A stretch of DNA of 64,000 nt, taken from assembly GCF_019203965.1 (NCBI RefSeq), contig NZ_CP076448.1, forward strand, positions 558,001 through 622,000. Direction: 5' to 3'. Numbering within the stretch: the stretch's first letter is position 1; every line of letters begins with the position of its first letter. A program made the translations under genes and the position numbers. The notes below the pieces were generated by a model, which worked only from the letters and a program-made list of their open reading frames with translations, had not been told where the DNA came from and did no database searches. This DNA comes from Elioraea tepida (lineage in GTDB: Bacteria > Pseudomonadota > Alphaproteobacteria > Acetobacterales > Acetobacteraceae). Of the stretch, positions 26,484 to 35,460 are shown piece after piece.

Positions 26484-28310
26484 TTGACCGTGCCCGTCAC
26501 GACGTACCACACCGGCAGCGTGGAGACCCCCGCCCATTCGGCCCGTGCCCGGCTTGATGCCCTGCTTCACGGGCTGCGCGTTCCCCTCCGCCGCGAGGAC
26601 ATCGCTGCCGGTCTCGCCGCCCTCGCCGCCGACCCGAGCCTCGACGACATCGCCCTTGTCTCGGTGCTCGCCGAAGCCATCCGCGGGCGGCTGCGCCGCG
26701 CGGCCCAAAAGGGCGACCTCGCGCCGGCCGCGCGCGCGAGCGCAGAGGCGCGGCTCGAGGCGTGGCGGCGTGAGCGCCTTGCGCATCTGCATGTCCGGGC
26801 ACGGCACCGGCACGAGCAGGAGGTCGTCGGCGCGCTCACGCTCGGCCGCTGGGTCGCGTCCTTCACCGCGGCGCGGTCGATCCGGCGTCGGCTCCTCGCG
26901 CTGCTCGGGCCGACCAACAGCGGCAAGAGCCACGCCGCCTTCGACATGCTCGCCGCCGCTCCCTCCGGCGCCTATCTCGCCCCACTTCGCCTGCTCGCCT
27001 GGGAGGGAACGGAGCAGCTCGCCGAGCGCGGCGTGAGCGCGAGCCTGCTGACCGGCGAGGAGCGGCGCAGCGTCCCCGGGGCGCGGCATCTCTGCGCGAC
27101 CGTCGAGATGGCCGACATGGACACGCCGATCGACCTCGCGGTGATCGACGAGATCCAGATGCTCGCCGATGAGGACCGCGGCTGGGCCTGGACGCAGGCG
27201 GTGGTCGGGCTGCCTGCGCGCACCCTGGTGCTTGCCGGCGCTCCGGAGTCGGAGCCGATGATCCGGCGCCTCGCGGCGGTGACCGGAGAGGCCGTCGAGG
27301 TGCGCCGGTTCCACCGCATGGTTCCGCTGACGCTGCTCGAGCGCCCCGTGCCGTTGCGCGAGGTGCAGCCTGGGGATGCGATCGTCTGCTTCTCGCGGCG
27401 CGATGCGTTCGCGCTCCGCGAGGCGCTGATCGCCCGGAACCGCCCCCCGGCGATGATCTACGGCGCACTCGGCCCAGATGTGCGCCGCGCGGAAGCCGAG
27501 CGGTTCCGCACCGGTGCCGCGCCCGTGCTCGTCGCGACCGACGCGATCGGCATGGGCCTCAATCTTCCGATCCGCCGCGTGCTGTTCGCTGCGACGACGA
27601 AGTACGGGGGCCTGGGGCCGCAGCTGATCCGCCAGATCGCAGGACGCGCGGGCCGGTACGGGCAGTACGATGAAGGGTTCGTCGGCGTGCTCGAGGGGGA
27701 GGACCTCGAGCCGGTCCGATCCGCGATCGAGCAGGCTCCAACCCCACTCGACGCGCCGCTTCGCGTGCTTCCGCGCGAGGGACAGCTGCTCGAGATCGGG
27801 CGGCGACTCGGTGCCCCGAGCCTGATCCGGGTCCTCAGCGCCGTCGCCGAGCGGTTCCGCTGGCCGGCGAGCGGCTTCGAGCTCAGCCGGCTCGACGATG
27901 CGATGGCGATGGCGGAGGTGACCGCCGCCGCGCGCCTGCCGCTTAAGGACGCGCTCGGCTATCTCGGCTGCCCGGCCGATCTGCGCGATCGTCGGGCGGC
28001 GGCGCAGCTCCTTGCCTGGATGCGACGGCACGCGCACGGGCTCGCGGTCGATCCGCCGCCGTCGCCGCCTCGCCGGCTCGAGCGAGGTGTGGCCGGAGAC
28101 CCGTCCGACCTTGCGGAGGCGGAACGGGCGGCGCGTCTTCTCACCGCCTATCTCTGGCTCGCCCAGAAATGGCCCGCGATCTACAGCGGCGAGACAGAAG
28201 CGCGTGCGGCTCAAGCCCGCCTGAACGATCACATCGAACGCAGCTTGCGGATGGGCGCAAGCGCCCGCCTTCGCAAGCGCTGGCAGGGAGGGAGCGACGG
28301 CGCCGCGTGA
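26484..28310 (+). CDS. Suv3-like SF2 RNA helicase
   Basis: ATP-dependent helicase related to mitochondrial SUV3. The frame has no early ATG: TTG at 26484 or GTG at 26490 are the candidate starts, giving about 607 residues. The core begins near residue 130: P-loop LLGPTNSGKSHAAFD (the GPTNSGKT form is diagnostic of Suv3), DExH-type box AVIDEIQMLAD, then the second domain with VLVATDAIGMGLNLP and QIAGRAGRYG motifs. A helical C-terminal region follows, as in Suv3. In mitochondria Suv3 works in the RNA degradosome; the bacterial homologue's partner is not known to me. It converges on hemC with a 24-bp gap. Confidence 0.82.
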   Translation: MTVPVTTYHTGSVETPAHSARARLDALLHGLRVPLRREDIAAGLAALAADPSLDDIALVSVLAEAIRGRLRRAAQKGDLAPAARASAEARLEAWRRERLAHLHVRARHRHEQEVVGALTLGRWVASFTAARSIRRRLLALLGPTNSGKSHAAFDMLAAAPSGAYLAPLRLLAWEGTEQLAERGVSASLLTGEERRSVPGARHLCATVEMADMDTPIDLAVIDEIQMLADEDRGWAWTQAVVGLPARTLVLAGAPESEPMIRRLAAVTGEAVEVRRFHRMVPLTLLERPVPLREVQPGDAIVCFSRRDAFALREALIARNRPPAMIYGALGPDVRRAEAERFRTGAAPVLVATDAIGMGLNLPIRRVLFAATTKYGGLGPQLIRQIAGRAGRYGQYDEGFVGVLEGEDLEPVRSAIEQAPTPLDAPLRVLPREGQLLEIGRRLGAPSLIRVLSAVAERFRWPASGFELSRLDDAMAMAEVTAAARLPLKDALGYLGCPADLRDRRAAAQLLAWMRRHAHGLAVDPPPSPPRRLERGVAGDPSDLAEAERAARLLTAYLWLAQKWPAIYSGETEARAAQARLNDHIERSLRMGASARLRKRWQGGSDGAA

Positions 28311-28334
28311 GCTTTTCGGCCGCGACGCCTCGCC

Positions 28335-29387
28335 TCAGGGCAGGAAAATTTCGGCCGGCGCGTCCCGCTTCAGGCTCCGCCCGAGTTCCGCGCCGATCCA
28401 CGCCGCATCCGACGCCGCCCCCGTCATCACTCGGCGCAACAGGAAGTGTCCGTCCTCGCTCGCAACAAGGCCGGTCAGCCTCAGCATGCCGCCGGGCAGA
28501 AGCTCGGCATGGCTGCCGATCGGCGTCCGGCAAGAGCCATCGAGCGTATCAAGAAGTGCCCGCTCGGCGGTCGCGACGATCCGCGCCTCCTGGTCCTCGA
28601 TCGCGGCGAGAAGCTCGCAGAGCTCCTCGTCTTCTTCGCGGACGGTGATGCCGATGATCCCCTGCCCCGCTGCCGGAACCATCACCTGCGGGGACAGCGG
28701 GATGTCTGCGAGGTGCTCGAGCCCGAGGCGACGCAGCCCCGCAAGGGCAAGCAGCGTGGCATCGACTGTGCCGTCATGCACCTTCGCAAGCCGCGTCTGG
28801 ACGTTGCCGCGAAGCAGAACAACCTTGAGGTCGGGCCGCGCGGCGAGAAGCTGCGCTTGCCGCCGCACCGACGAGGTGCCGACCGTCGCGCCATAGGGGA
28901 GCGCGGCGAAGGGATCGTCAGCGTCGGGCGCGCCGCAGCGCGGGCCGAGCACGAGCGCATCCCGCTCGTCCTCGCGCGGCAGGCAGCAGGCGAGGACGAT
29001 GCCTGGAGGCAGCCTCGTCTCGAGATCCTTTAGGCTGTGGACGGCGAAATCGACCCGGCCATCGGCGAGAGCCTCGTGGATCTCCTTCGCGAACAGGCCC
29101 TTGCCGCCGATCTCGGCGAGGCGCCGGTCCTGCACAAGATCGCCGGAGGTCGTGATCGCGTGCTCCTCGAACGCCTTGGCGGCATTCAGGACCGGACAGA
29201 AGCCGGTGACCATGCGGAGGAACATGCGCGTTTGGTGAAGAGCGAGCGGGCTGCCGCGCGTGCCGACGCGAAGCGGCAGGCTGCGCGCGTGCGACCGCAC
29301 CCGCCGCCCGCCCATCGGCAGCGTCGTGATGAGGCCCTCTCCGGCGCTGCCGCCGCGGCCGATCCGGCCATCGGAGAGTGTGCTCAT
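28335..29387 (-). CDS. hemC: porphobilinogen deaminase (hydroxymethylbilane synthase)
   Basis: Condenses four porphobilinogens into hydroxymethylbilane, the tetrapyrrole precursor for haem and bacteriochlorophyll. Core motifs: LRVGTRGSPLAL near the start, EIGGKGLFAKEI, VHSLKDLETRLP, GTSSVRRQAQLL, RGNVQTRL, and Cys286 in DGSCRTPIG, which carries the dipyrromethane cofactor. The chosen start (29387) gives 350 residues with about 39 residues before the conserved core; the ATG at 29315 would leave a shorter leader. It follows bchP by 52 bp on the same strand, so it is probably co-transcribed with the bchG-bchP operon, linking early tetrapyrrole supply to pigment synthesis. Confidence 0.93.
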   Translation of the reverse strand: MSTLSDGRIGRGGSAGEGLITTLPMGGRRVRSHARSLPLRVGTRGSPLALHQTRMFLRMVTGFCPVLNAAKAFEEHAITTSGDLVQDRRLAEIGGKGLFAKEIHEALADGRVDFAVHSLKDLETRLPPGIVLACCLPREDERDALVLGPRCGAPDADDPFAALPYGATVGTSSVRRQAQLLAARPDLKVVLLRGNVQTRLAKVHDGTVDATLLALAGLRRLGLEHLADIPLSPQVMVPAAGQGIIGITVREEDEELCELLAAIEDQEARIVATAERALLDTLDGSCRTPIGSHAELLPGGMLRLTGLVASEDGHFLLRRVMTGAASDAAWIGAELGRSLKRDAPAEIFLP

Positions 29388-29439
29388 GGCCGTGCCCTCA
29401 CCGTCACGTGTTGCGTCCCATCCATCGTCTGACCTGGCC

Positions 29440-30639
29440 TCACGCCGGAACGATCCCTGTCAGGTGCGCGAGGTTCTTGAAGAAGATCCGCACATGCGCG
29501 AGCGGGCGCGCCTTGACGAGCTCCTTGTTCATGTAGGCGTCCCAGGTCAGAGTCTGGACGTCGCGGTCGCGGCAGATGCTCACGAAGCGCTCGCGGCGCT
29601 CGTCGCTGCCGTACCAGTAGCGCTGCATGATCCCGAGGATCCAGAACACCGGCCCGTGGAGGCGCATGAAGCGGCGCCGCGCCGTCGCGAGAGCCCGCGA
29701 ATCACCGGTGCGGCAGAACTCCTCCACGGCATCGGCAGCGAACCGGCCACCGAGCATCGCATAGTAGATCCCCTCGCCGGAGGCGGGGGCGACGACGCCC
29801 GCAGCGTCTCCAGCGAGCAGAACCGAACGCCCGTCATCCCACCGCTTCAGCGGCTTGAGCGGGATCGGCGCGCCTTCGCGGCGGATCGTCTCCGTGCCGT
29901 CGAGCCCGGTGAGCGCGCGGAGCTCCTGCACCGCGCCCTTCAGCGGAAACCCTTTCCGTGCCGTGCCGGTGCCCACGCTCATGGTCGGCCCGTGCGGGAA
30001 GATCCATGAATAGAAGTCGGGCGAGAGCGCGCCGTTGTAGTAGACATCGCAGCGCAGGGGGTCGTAGCTCGCGCTTCCCGCGGCCGGCGTGCGGATGATC
30101 TCGTGATAGGCGAACACGAACGGCACGCGCTCCGCCCCCGGAACGCACTGCCTTGCGACCGCCGAGTTTGCGCCATCCGCCCCGATGACCGCGCGCGCGC
30201 GCACCGTTCGCGACGGCGCGTCCGGCGTCGATCCCTTCGCCCGGTAGTGGATCGTCGCGAGCCCGTCCTCGCCGTGCTCGAGCCGCTCAAAGGTTCCGCT
30301 GACGCGCTCTGCGCCGTTCGCGGCGGCGCGCGCACGCAGCCACTCATCGAACACGTCGCGATCGACCATCCCGACATATCCGCCGTCGATCGGCATGTCG
30401 ACCGAACGATTTTTTGGCGAGACGATCCGCGCGCCTCGGATCCTCGCGCACAAGAGATGGTCCGGGATGCCGAAATCGTCGACGAGCTTCGGCGGAATGG
30501 CGCCGCCGCACGGCTTGATCCGTCCCGCCTTGTCGAGCAGCAGCACCGAAAGCCCCCGCCGCGCAAGGTCGTTGGCGGCAGTGGCACCCGCAGGACCGCC
30601 GCCGATCACTGCCACATCGAATGCCTCGCCCTGATGCAT
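29440..30639 (-). CDS. bchP: geranylgeranyl reductase (bacteriochlorophyll tail)
   Basis: Reduces the geranylgeranyl side chain of bacteriochlorophyll (or the free diphosphate) to phytyl. The start at 30639 is preferred because GGGAGG lies at good distance upstream; ATG 30645 sits too close to it. 399 residues. The FAD Rossmann motif VIGGGPAGATAANDLARRG is at about 10-28, followed by the family's DKAGRIKPCGGAIPP; the second FAD motif LLAGDAAGVVAPASGEGIYYA is near 280-300. It lies 17 bp after the PucC-like MFS gene and before hemC. Confidence 0.93.
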   Translation of the reverse strand: MHQGEAFDVAVIGGGPAGATAANDLARRGLSVLLLDKAGRIKPCGGAIPPKLVDDFGIPDHLLCARIRGARIVSPKNRSVDMPIDGGYVGMVDRDVFDEWLRARAAANGAERVSGTFERLEHGEDGLATIHYRAKGSTPDAPSRTVRARAVIGADGANSAVARQCVPGAERVPFVFAYHEIIRTPAAGSASYDPLRCDVYYNGALSPDFYSWIFPHGPTMSVGTGTARKGFPLKGAVQELRALTGLDGTETIRREGAPIPLKPLKRWDDGRSVLLAGDAAGVVAPASGEGIYYAMLGGRFAADAVEEFCRTGDSRALATARRRFMRLHGPVFWILGIMQRYWYGSDERRERFVSICRDRDVQTLTWDAYMNKELVKARPLAHVRIFFKNLAHLTGIVPA

Positions 30640-30656
30640 CCCCATCCCTCCCCGTC

Positions 30657-32039
30657 TCACCCGCCGACCGCCGATCGTGCCGGCGGGAACGCCGCATGGC
30701 CGCTCGCCCGCGCCTTCGGGCTCGCGCCGATCCCGAGCGCGAGCCACGCAGCGGCGATGAAGAGCAGCGCGTCGCCGACGAACACCGCGCTGTAGGCGGC
30801 AACCGGGTGGCTGAACACAGCGCGGGCGGCATCGAGCGCGACCGCACCGGCGAGGCTACCCGTGCCGAAGGCGATCGCCTGCGCCGCGCCCCACAGGCCC
30901 ATGCGTATCCCCTCGCGCCGTTCGCGGCCGCGGCTGACCATCTGCATCATCGAGGCGATCGCGGCTGCGGCGAAGACGCCGTTCGCAAGCCCGAGCAGGA
31001 AATAGGACAGACGCAGCGGATACCCCTCGCCGACGCGCCCTGCCACCGTCAGCATCAGGACGGCGACGGCTGCGGCGAGGCAGCCTCCCACCGTCCAGGC
31101 GCGCATGCTGCCCAAGCGCGTGCCGGAGGCGAAACTGCCGACGAGCGCGATCACGATCATGCCGGCGAGCACGCCCCCGTGCTGGAGCGAGGCGAGCCGG
31201 GTCGTCTCGCCGAGCGTCATGCCGAAGACCTGGCCTGCGAACGGCTCGAGGATCAGGTCCTGGGCGCTGTAGGCGAGCATCGAGAGGAAGACGAACACGG
31301 TGAAGCGCCGGGCGTCCCGCTCGGCCCAGACTTCGGCGAGCGCCTGCCGGAACGGCGTGCGCGGCCCCTCCTCCGCCACTGCAGCGCGCGCCGCAGCCGG
31401 CAGGGCATGGCGACGCTCGATGCCCCAGACGGCCACGAGTGCAAGCGCGAGGGCGACACAGGAGACGCCGGCGGAGACGGTGATGAGCCGCACCCCCGAA
31501 TAGGGATCGAGCAGCCTTCCCGTGATCGCGGTGGTGAGCACGAACCCGGCGATCATCATGATCCAGACGAGCGAGGCGGCAGCCGGCCGACGACGCTCGG
31601 CGACGACAGCGGCGAGCAGGACGAGAAGCGACGTCCCCGCGGCGCCGACGCCGAGACCGATGAGGAGGAAAGCTAGGAGCGACAGGGCAAGGCCTGCGGC
31701 CTCTGCATGCTCCATCAGGGCGGTGGCGCAAGCCGCAAGCACGCCGCCCGCAGCGAGCACTGCCATGCCGCCGATAATCCAGGGGGTGCGCCGCCCGCCG
31801 ATGTCGCTGCCATAGCCCATGCGGGGACGCAGCATCTGCACCGCGTAGTGGACCGCGACCAGAACGCCAGGAAGCGTCGCCGGCAGTGCGAGTTCGACGA
31901 CCATGACGCGGTTGATGGCCGAGGTCGTCAGCACGACGATCGCGCCGAGCGCGGTCTGGACGAGCCCGAGTCGAAGGATCCCGAACCACCCGAGCCCCGG
32001 CGTGCCCCCGCCTCCCCCCATACCGGCTTCTCCCTTCAT
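30657..32039 (-). CDS. PucC/LhaA-family (BCH2) MFS protein, bchG-bchP linked
   Basis: Integral membrane protein with about 12 hydrophobic segments, 460 residues, starting at ATG 32039 in ATGA overlap with bchG. Features of the PucC/LhaA/bch2 group include TTSAINRVMVVELALPATLPG and the conserved RPRMGYGSDIGGRRTPWI loop. Members are thought to move or shield bacteriochlorophyll during assembly of light-harvesting complexes. Its position between bchG and bchP, as in other purple-bacterial clusters (often labelled a bacteriochlorophyll synthase 44.5 kDa subunit), favours delivery of newly made pigment. A second paralogue (lhaA) lies at 44474. Confidence 0.88.
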   Translation of the reverse strand: MKGEAGMGGGGGTPGLGWFGILRLGLVQTALGAIVVLTTSAINRVMVVELALPATLPGVLVAVHYAVQMLRPRMGYGSDIGGRRTPWIIGGMAVLAAGGVLAACATALMEHAEAAGLALSLLAFLLIGLGVGAAGTSLLVLLAAVVAERRRPAAASLVWIMMIAGFVLTTAITGRLLDPYSGVRLITVSAGVSCVALALALVAVWGIERRHALPAAARAAVAEEGPRTPFRQALAEVWAERDARRFTVFVFLSMLAYSAQDLILEPFAGQVFGMTLGETTRLASLQHGGVLAGMIVIALVGSFASGTRLGSMRAWTVGGCLAAAVAVLMLTVAGRVGEGYPLRLSYFLLGLANGVFAAAAIASMMQMVSRGRERREGIRMGLWGAAQAIAFGTGSLAGAVALDAARAVFSHPVAAYSAVFVGDALLFIAAAWLALGIGASPKARASGHAAFPPARSAVGG

Positions 32040-32962
32040 GTCACGTCCCGGATGGCGAAGGCGGTCACAAGCATCCCGAGCACGTAAAGGGTCGTTCCGG
32101 TCGCGTTGTACCAGGGTGCGAGCCGGCGCGGGTCGGTCAGCAACCTGTGCATCAGCGCGGCCTGAACCGCGAGCAGGGCGGCGACCGTCGCAGCATGGAC
32201 CGGCCTGTCCCAGCCCGCGAGCAGCCATACGACCACCGCCTGCGGCAGGGCCATCACCATGCAGGCGAGCCGCGCCGCGGGCACGACACCGAGCCGAACC
32301 GGCAGCGACCGGATGCCGAAGCGCCGATCCCCTTCGACCGCCTTGAAGTCGTTCAGCGTCATGATCCCGTGCGCGCCGATGCTGTAGAGCGCCGCGGCGG
32401 CGAGCACGGCGGGCGACGGCGCGCCACCGCACATCACCGCCGCGCCGGTGATCCATGGCAGCCCCTCGTAGCAGGCACCGCAGGCGGCGGCCGACCACCA
32501 GCCGTTTCGTTTGAGCCGGATGGGCGGGGCGCTGTAGGCCCAGGCGAGCACAAGCCCGACCACCGTGGCCCAGAACCCCCACGGCCCAAGCCCGGCAGCA
32601 ACCAGGAGCGACAGGACGGTCATGCCGATCGCGATGCACAGACCCAAACGCCCCGGAATGCGCCCCGAGGGGATCGGGCGCCCGGGCTCGTTGATCGCGT
32701 CGACATGGCGGTCGAACCAGTCGTTGACGGCCTGGCTCGTTCCGCACACGAGCGGACCGGCGAGCAGCAGCCCGAGCAGGAGGAGATCGAACCGCTCCGA
32801 CGGCGCCACACCCGAGGAGACCACGCCGCAACCGAACGCCCACATCGGCGCGAACCAGGTGATCGGCTTGAGCAGCTCGATCGCAGCGAGCGGCGAGAAC
32901 CCCGAGCGGCCCGGGAGGGCGACGGGCACACCGCCCGCCGTGATTTCGCGCTCGTCGCTCAT
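32036..32962 (-). CDS. bchG: bacteriochlorophyll synthase (geranylgeranyl transferase)
   Basis: UbiA-family prenyltransferase that esterifies bacteriochlorophyllide a with geranylgeranyl diphosphate in the membrane. 308 residues with about eight membrane segments. The two aspartate-rich motifs are NDWFDRHVDAINEPGRPIPSG near 78-98 (longer than the UbiA consensus and typical of BchG/ChlG) and NDFKAVEGDRRFGIRSLP near 200-217. It overlaps ppsR by 4 bp upstream and the MFS gene by 4 bp downstream, so translation is coupled. Confidence 0.95.
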   Translation of the reverse strand: MSDEREITAGGVPVALPGRSGFSPLAAIELLKPITWFAPMWAFGCGVVSSGVAPSERFDLLLLGLLLAGPLVCGTSQAVNDWFDRHVDAINEPGRPIPSGRIPGRLGLCIAIGMTVLSLLVAAGLGPWGFWATVVGLVLAWAYSAPPIRLKRNGWWSAAACGACYEGLPWITGAAVMCGGAPSPAVLAAAALYSIGAHGIMTLNDFKAVEGDRRFGIRSLPVRLGVVPAARLACMVMALPQAVVVWLLAGWDRPVHAATVAALLAVQAALMHRLLTDPRRLAPWYNATGTTLYVLGMLVTAFAIRDVT

Positions 32963-34386
32963 GTCGAACCCTGCCCCGAGGCGAGGTCGCCGAGCCCATA
33001 GCGCCGCAGCTTCACATAGAGGCTCTGCCGCGACAGGCCGAGCATCTCCGCGGCCGAGGCGCGGTTGTCGTTGGTGAGCTCGAGCGCCGCCTCGATGCAG
33101 AGCCGCTCGATCACATCGGTCGCCTCGCGCACGAGGTCTTTGAGCGGCACGCGGCCGATCAGCTCCGACAGCTGCTGAACCGAGCGCGGCATCTCGCTGC
33201 GCGCGCCCTGGCTTGGCGCGAAGCGCGGCCCGACATCACGGATCGCGAAGCCGAAGCAAGGCGTGCTGCCGTCCATCATCGCCACCGCCGAGATCTCGAC
33301 CTCGGCCTGGGCGCCGTACTCGCCACGCAACGTGCTCGGGAAGAGGCGAACCGGGCCCCGCTCGCGAAGATTGGCGAGCAGCACTTCGAGATCGACACCC
33401 GGCCTGCCGAGCCACCGGTCCAGAGGTTCGCCGCGGGCCTGGTCCTCGGTCGCAAGCTGCGTCATCTCGAGGAACGCATTGTTCGCGGTGATGATCCGGC
33501 CGTCGGGTCCGGTCACCACGAAGCCGTCGGGGGCGCTCTCCATCAGCTTGAGGAGCTTGAACTTCTGCTTCGCGACGGTCACCGCCGTCTCGTCGCCGGT
33601 CGCGACAGCGAGCAGGCGGACGAGGAAGAACACGGTGTTTTCCTGCCGGAACAGCGAGGCGGAGACATCGACCGCGCGCGAATCGAAGGCGAGCGTGGCG
33701 CGCACCTCATCGCCCCTGCCGGCTGTGCGAACTCCGGCGAGGAGGAGCTCGACCGCACGCCGGCCTTCAGCCGAAAAGAGCGAGAGGAACTCCTGGCCGA
33801 CCTCCGGGCGATGGGAGGATCCGAAGATGCGCTCGGTTGCCGGGTTCACCTCGACGATCCGCCCCGACTCGGCATCGACCACAAGGACGGGATCGGACGA
33901 CATCTGGAACAGGAGGCGGTAGCGCGTCTCGGCGTAGCGGAGGCGTGCGTAGTCGCGCTCGAGCGAGGACTGGGCATCGACCAGTCGCTGCTGCAACGAT
34001 GCGATCGGCCTGAGGTCACGACCGAAGGCGACGGATCGCCCGGCGTTTCCGACCCTGACCGCGCAGAACAGAACCGGCAGCGTGCCGCCCGCCGGGGTGA
34101 TCAGGTTGAGATGGCGCCAAGCCGAGGGCTGGCCCGCCTCGGCTGCGCGGAGCATCTCCTCGGTCTTCGCCTTGCTGTCGAGGGCGACGATCTCCGCCCA
34201 GGGCCTGCCGCACCAGGACCTCGCATCGCCGACCTCGCGGGCGATCTCATCGGTGTTGCAGGCGACGTCGAGCACGGTCCCGTCGGAATCGAGCACGAGC
34301 GCGATATCGGCTGCGGCCGAGACCAGTGCGGCCACCGCCTCGGCATCCAGATCGCCGAGTGCTGTCCTTGGGGCCGTGAAACGCAT
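32959..34386 (-). CDS. ppsR: PpsR/CrtJ photosynthesis repressor
   Basis: PAS-HTH regulator that represses bch, crt and puc genes under oxygen or light by binding TGT-N12-ACA sites. Start at 34386 (MRFTAPRTALGDLDAEA) fits homologues; upstream in-frame ATGs exist at 34401 and 34446. 475 residues: N-terminal domain and two PAS domains (about 20-380, with PVLVVDAESGRIVEVNPATERI and APDGFVVTGPDGRIITANNAFLEM), then a Fis-type HTH at the end (NRASAAEMLGLSRQSLYVKLR). Cysteines are at 43, 59, 108, 377 and 430; Cys430 just before the HTH corresponds in place to the redox cysteine of CrtJ's DNA-binding domain, but there is no cysteine between 109 and 376, where the other known redox cysteine should lie. 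Confidence 0.93.
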   Translation of the reverse strand: MRFTAPRTALGDLDAEAVAALVSAAADIALVLDSDGTVLDVACNTDEIAREVGDARSWCGRPWAEIVALDSKAKTEEMLRAAEAGQPSAWRHLNLITPAGGTLPVLFCAVRVGNAGRSVAFGRDLRPIASLQQRLVDAQSSLERDYARLRYAETRYRLLFQMSSDPVLVVDAESGRIVEVNPATERIFGSSHRPEVGQEFLSLFSAEGRRAVELLLAGVRTAGRGDEVRATLAFDSRAVDVSASLFRQENTVFFLVRLLAVATGDETAVTVAKQKFKLLKLMESAPDGFVVTGPDGRIITANNAFLEMTQLATEDQARGEPLDRWLGRPGVDLEVLLANLRERGPVRLFPSTLRGEYGAQAEVEISAVAMMDGSTPCFGFAIRDVGPRFAPSQGARSEMPRSVQQLSELIGRVPLKDLVREATDVIERLCIEAALELTNDNRASAAEMLGLSRQSLYVKLRRYGLGDLASGQGST

Positions 34387-34485
34387 TCCGTCCCGCCTCA
34401 TCCTCCTCGCCGGCGTCAGACTCGCCGGAACACCGCCACTTCCCAACCATTCCGCCGCACGCGGCTGTCTGCTTAGGCCTTCGCC

Positions 34486-35460
34486 TCAGCCGTCGCGCCG
34501 CAACAATGCGAACAACGCATCCGCCTGGGTAACCGCATGGCGCGCATCGGTCGCGGTCGCGTCAGCACCGACCCTGATCGCGAGCTCGGGATCGGCGCAG
34601 AACGCCGGCCCGCCGACCATGACGCGCAGCCTCCGGTTCTGCGAGGCGCGCCGCGCCCGATGGATCACCCCGGCGATGACTTCCGGCTCGAGGCCGCAGC
34701 TGTCGGAGAGCCCGAGCACCGCAAACCAGCCGTCATGGAGGGCGAGGCAAAGCTCGGTCTCCTCGCGCGGGGTGAGCGTCACGACCTCCCAGCCGGCACG
34801 GCGCAGGAAGGCGCCAATGACATCGACGGCGAGGCTGTGCGGCTCGCCCGGCATCGAAGACAGCAGCGCCCGCCGCGCAGGGTCGCGATGGACCGCATCG
34901 GCGCAGAAGCAGAACGCATGGTCGAGCGCATGCAGAAGGCGCTGCAGGGCGAGCACGCCGATCGTGACATCGGCGAAGGTGATTGCATCCTCGTGCCAGA
35001 GCCTGTCGAGATGGCGTGCCGCAGGGCAGATCAGGTCGAGATAGATCGCCTCGAGCGAATGGCCGCGCGCATGCAGCTCTCCGACCAGCGCTTCGGCCGC
35101 GACCACATTGCTTGCCGCTGCGAGTCGCGCGAGTGTGGGCACGAACTCGGCCAGCGCTGCATCCGGCGGCGAAGCCGTTCCGGCATGCGCCTCGCTTCTG
35201 CAGCGATGGGCCAGAACGAGGAGAGGGACGACCTCTTCGGCGATCGTGTTCGCGAGCGAGACGGATTCCTTGTGCCGGAGCCGATGGCTTCGCGCCCCTC
35301 GAGCTTCGAGGGCGGGCGGGGCGAGCCAGCCCGCCCCGTCGGGGGCGCCATCCATTGCGGCTCTCTCGGCATCCTCCGGTGGCATATCCGCCGGCATCAG
35401 GAGTGGCGGCGACGCTGCCGGGGACCCTTGGGTCATCGCTTCCATGGCTCTCGTGCTCAT
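34486..35460 (-). CDS. aerR: AerR/PpaA-type cobalamin-binding antirepressor
   Basis: Light-responsive B12-binding partner of PpsR/CrtJ. The start at ATG 35460 (MSTRAMEA) is preceded by GGGAGGAG; 324 residues. The first about 110 residues are variable and probably flexible. A helical domain (about 115-215) contains the LWHEDAITFADVTIG motif typical of B12-regulator four-helix bundles, and the B12-binding domain follows with PGEPHSLAVDVIGAFLRRAGWEV, where the His occupies the DxHxxG-like position, then VLGLSDSC and VMVGGPAF loops. It lies directly upstream of ppsR, the common arrangement in purple bacteria. Confidence 0.88.
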   Translation of the reverse strand: MSTRAMEAMTQGSPAASPPLLMPADMPPEDAERAAMDGAPDGAGWLAPPALEARGARSHRLRHKESVSLANTIAEEVVPLLVLAHRCRSEAHAGTASPPDAALAEFVPTLARLAAASNVVAAEALVGELHARGHSLEAIYLDLICPAARHLDRLWHEDAITFADVTIGVLALQRLLHALDHAFCFCADAVHRDPARRALLSSMPGEPHSLAVDVIGAFLRRAGWEVVTLTPREETELCLALHDGWFAVLGLSDSCGLEPEVIAGVIHRARRASQNRRLRVMVGGPAFCADPELAIRVGADATATDARHAVTQADALFALLRRDG

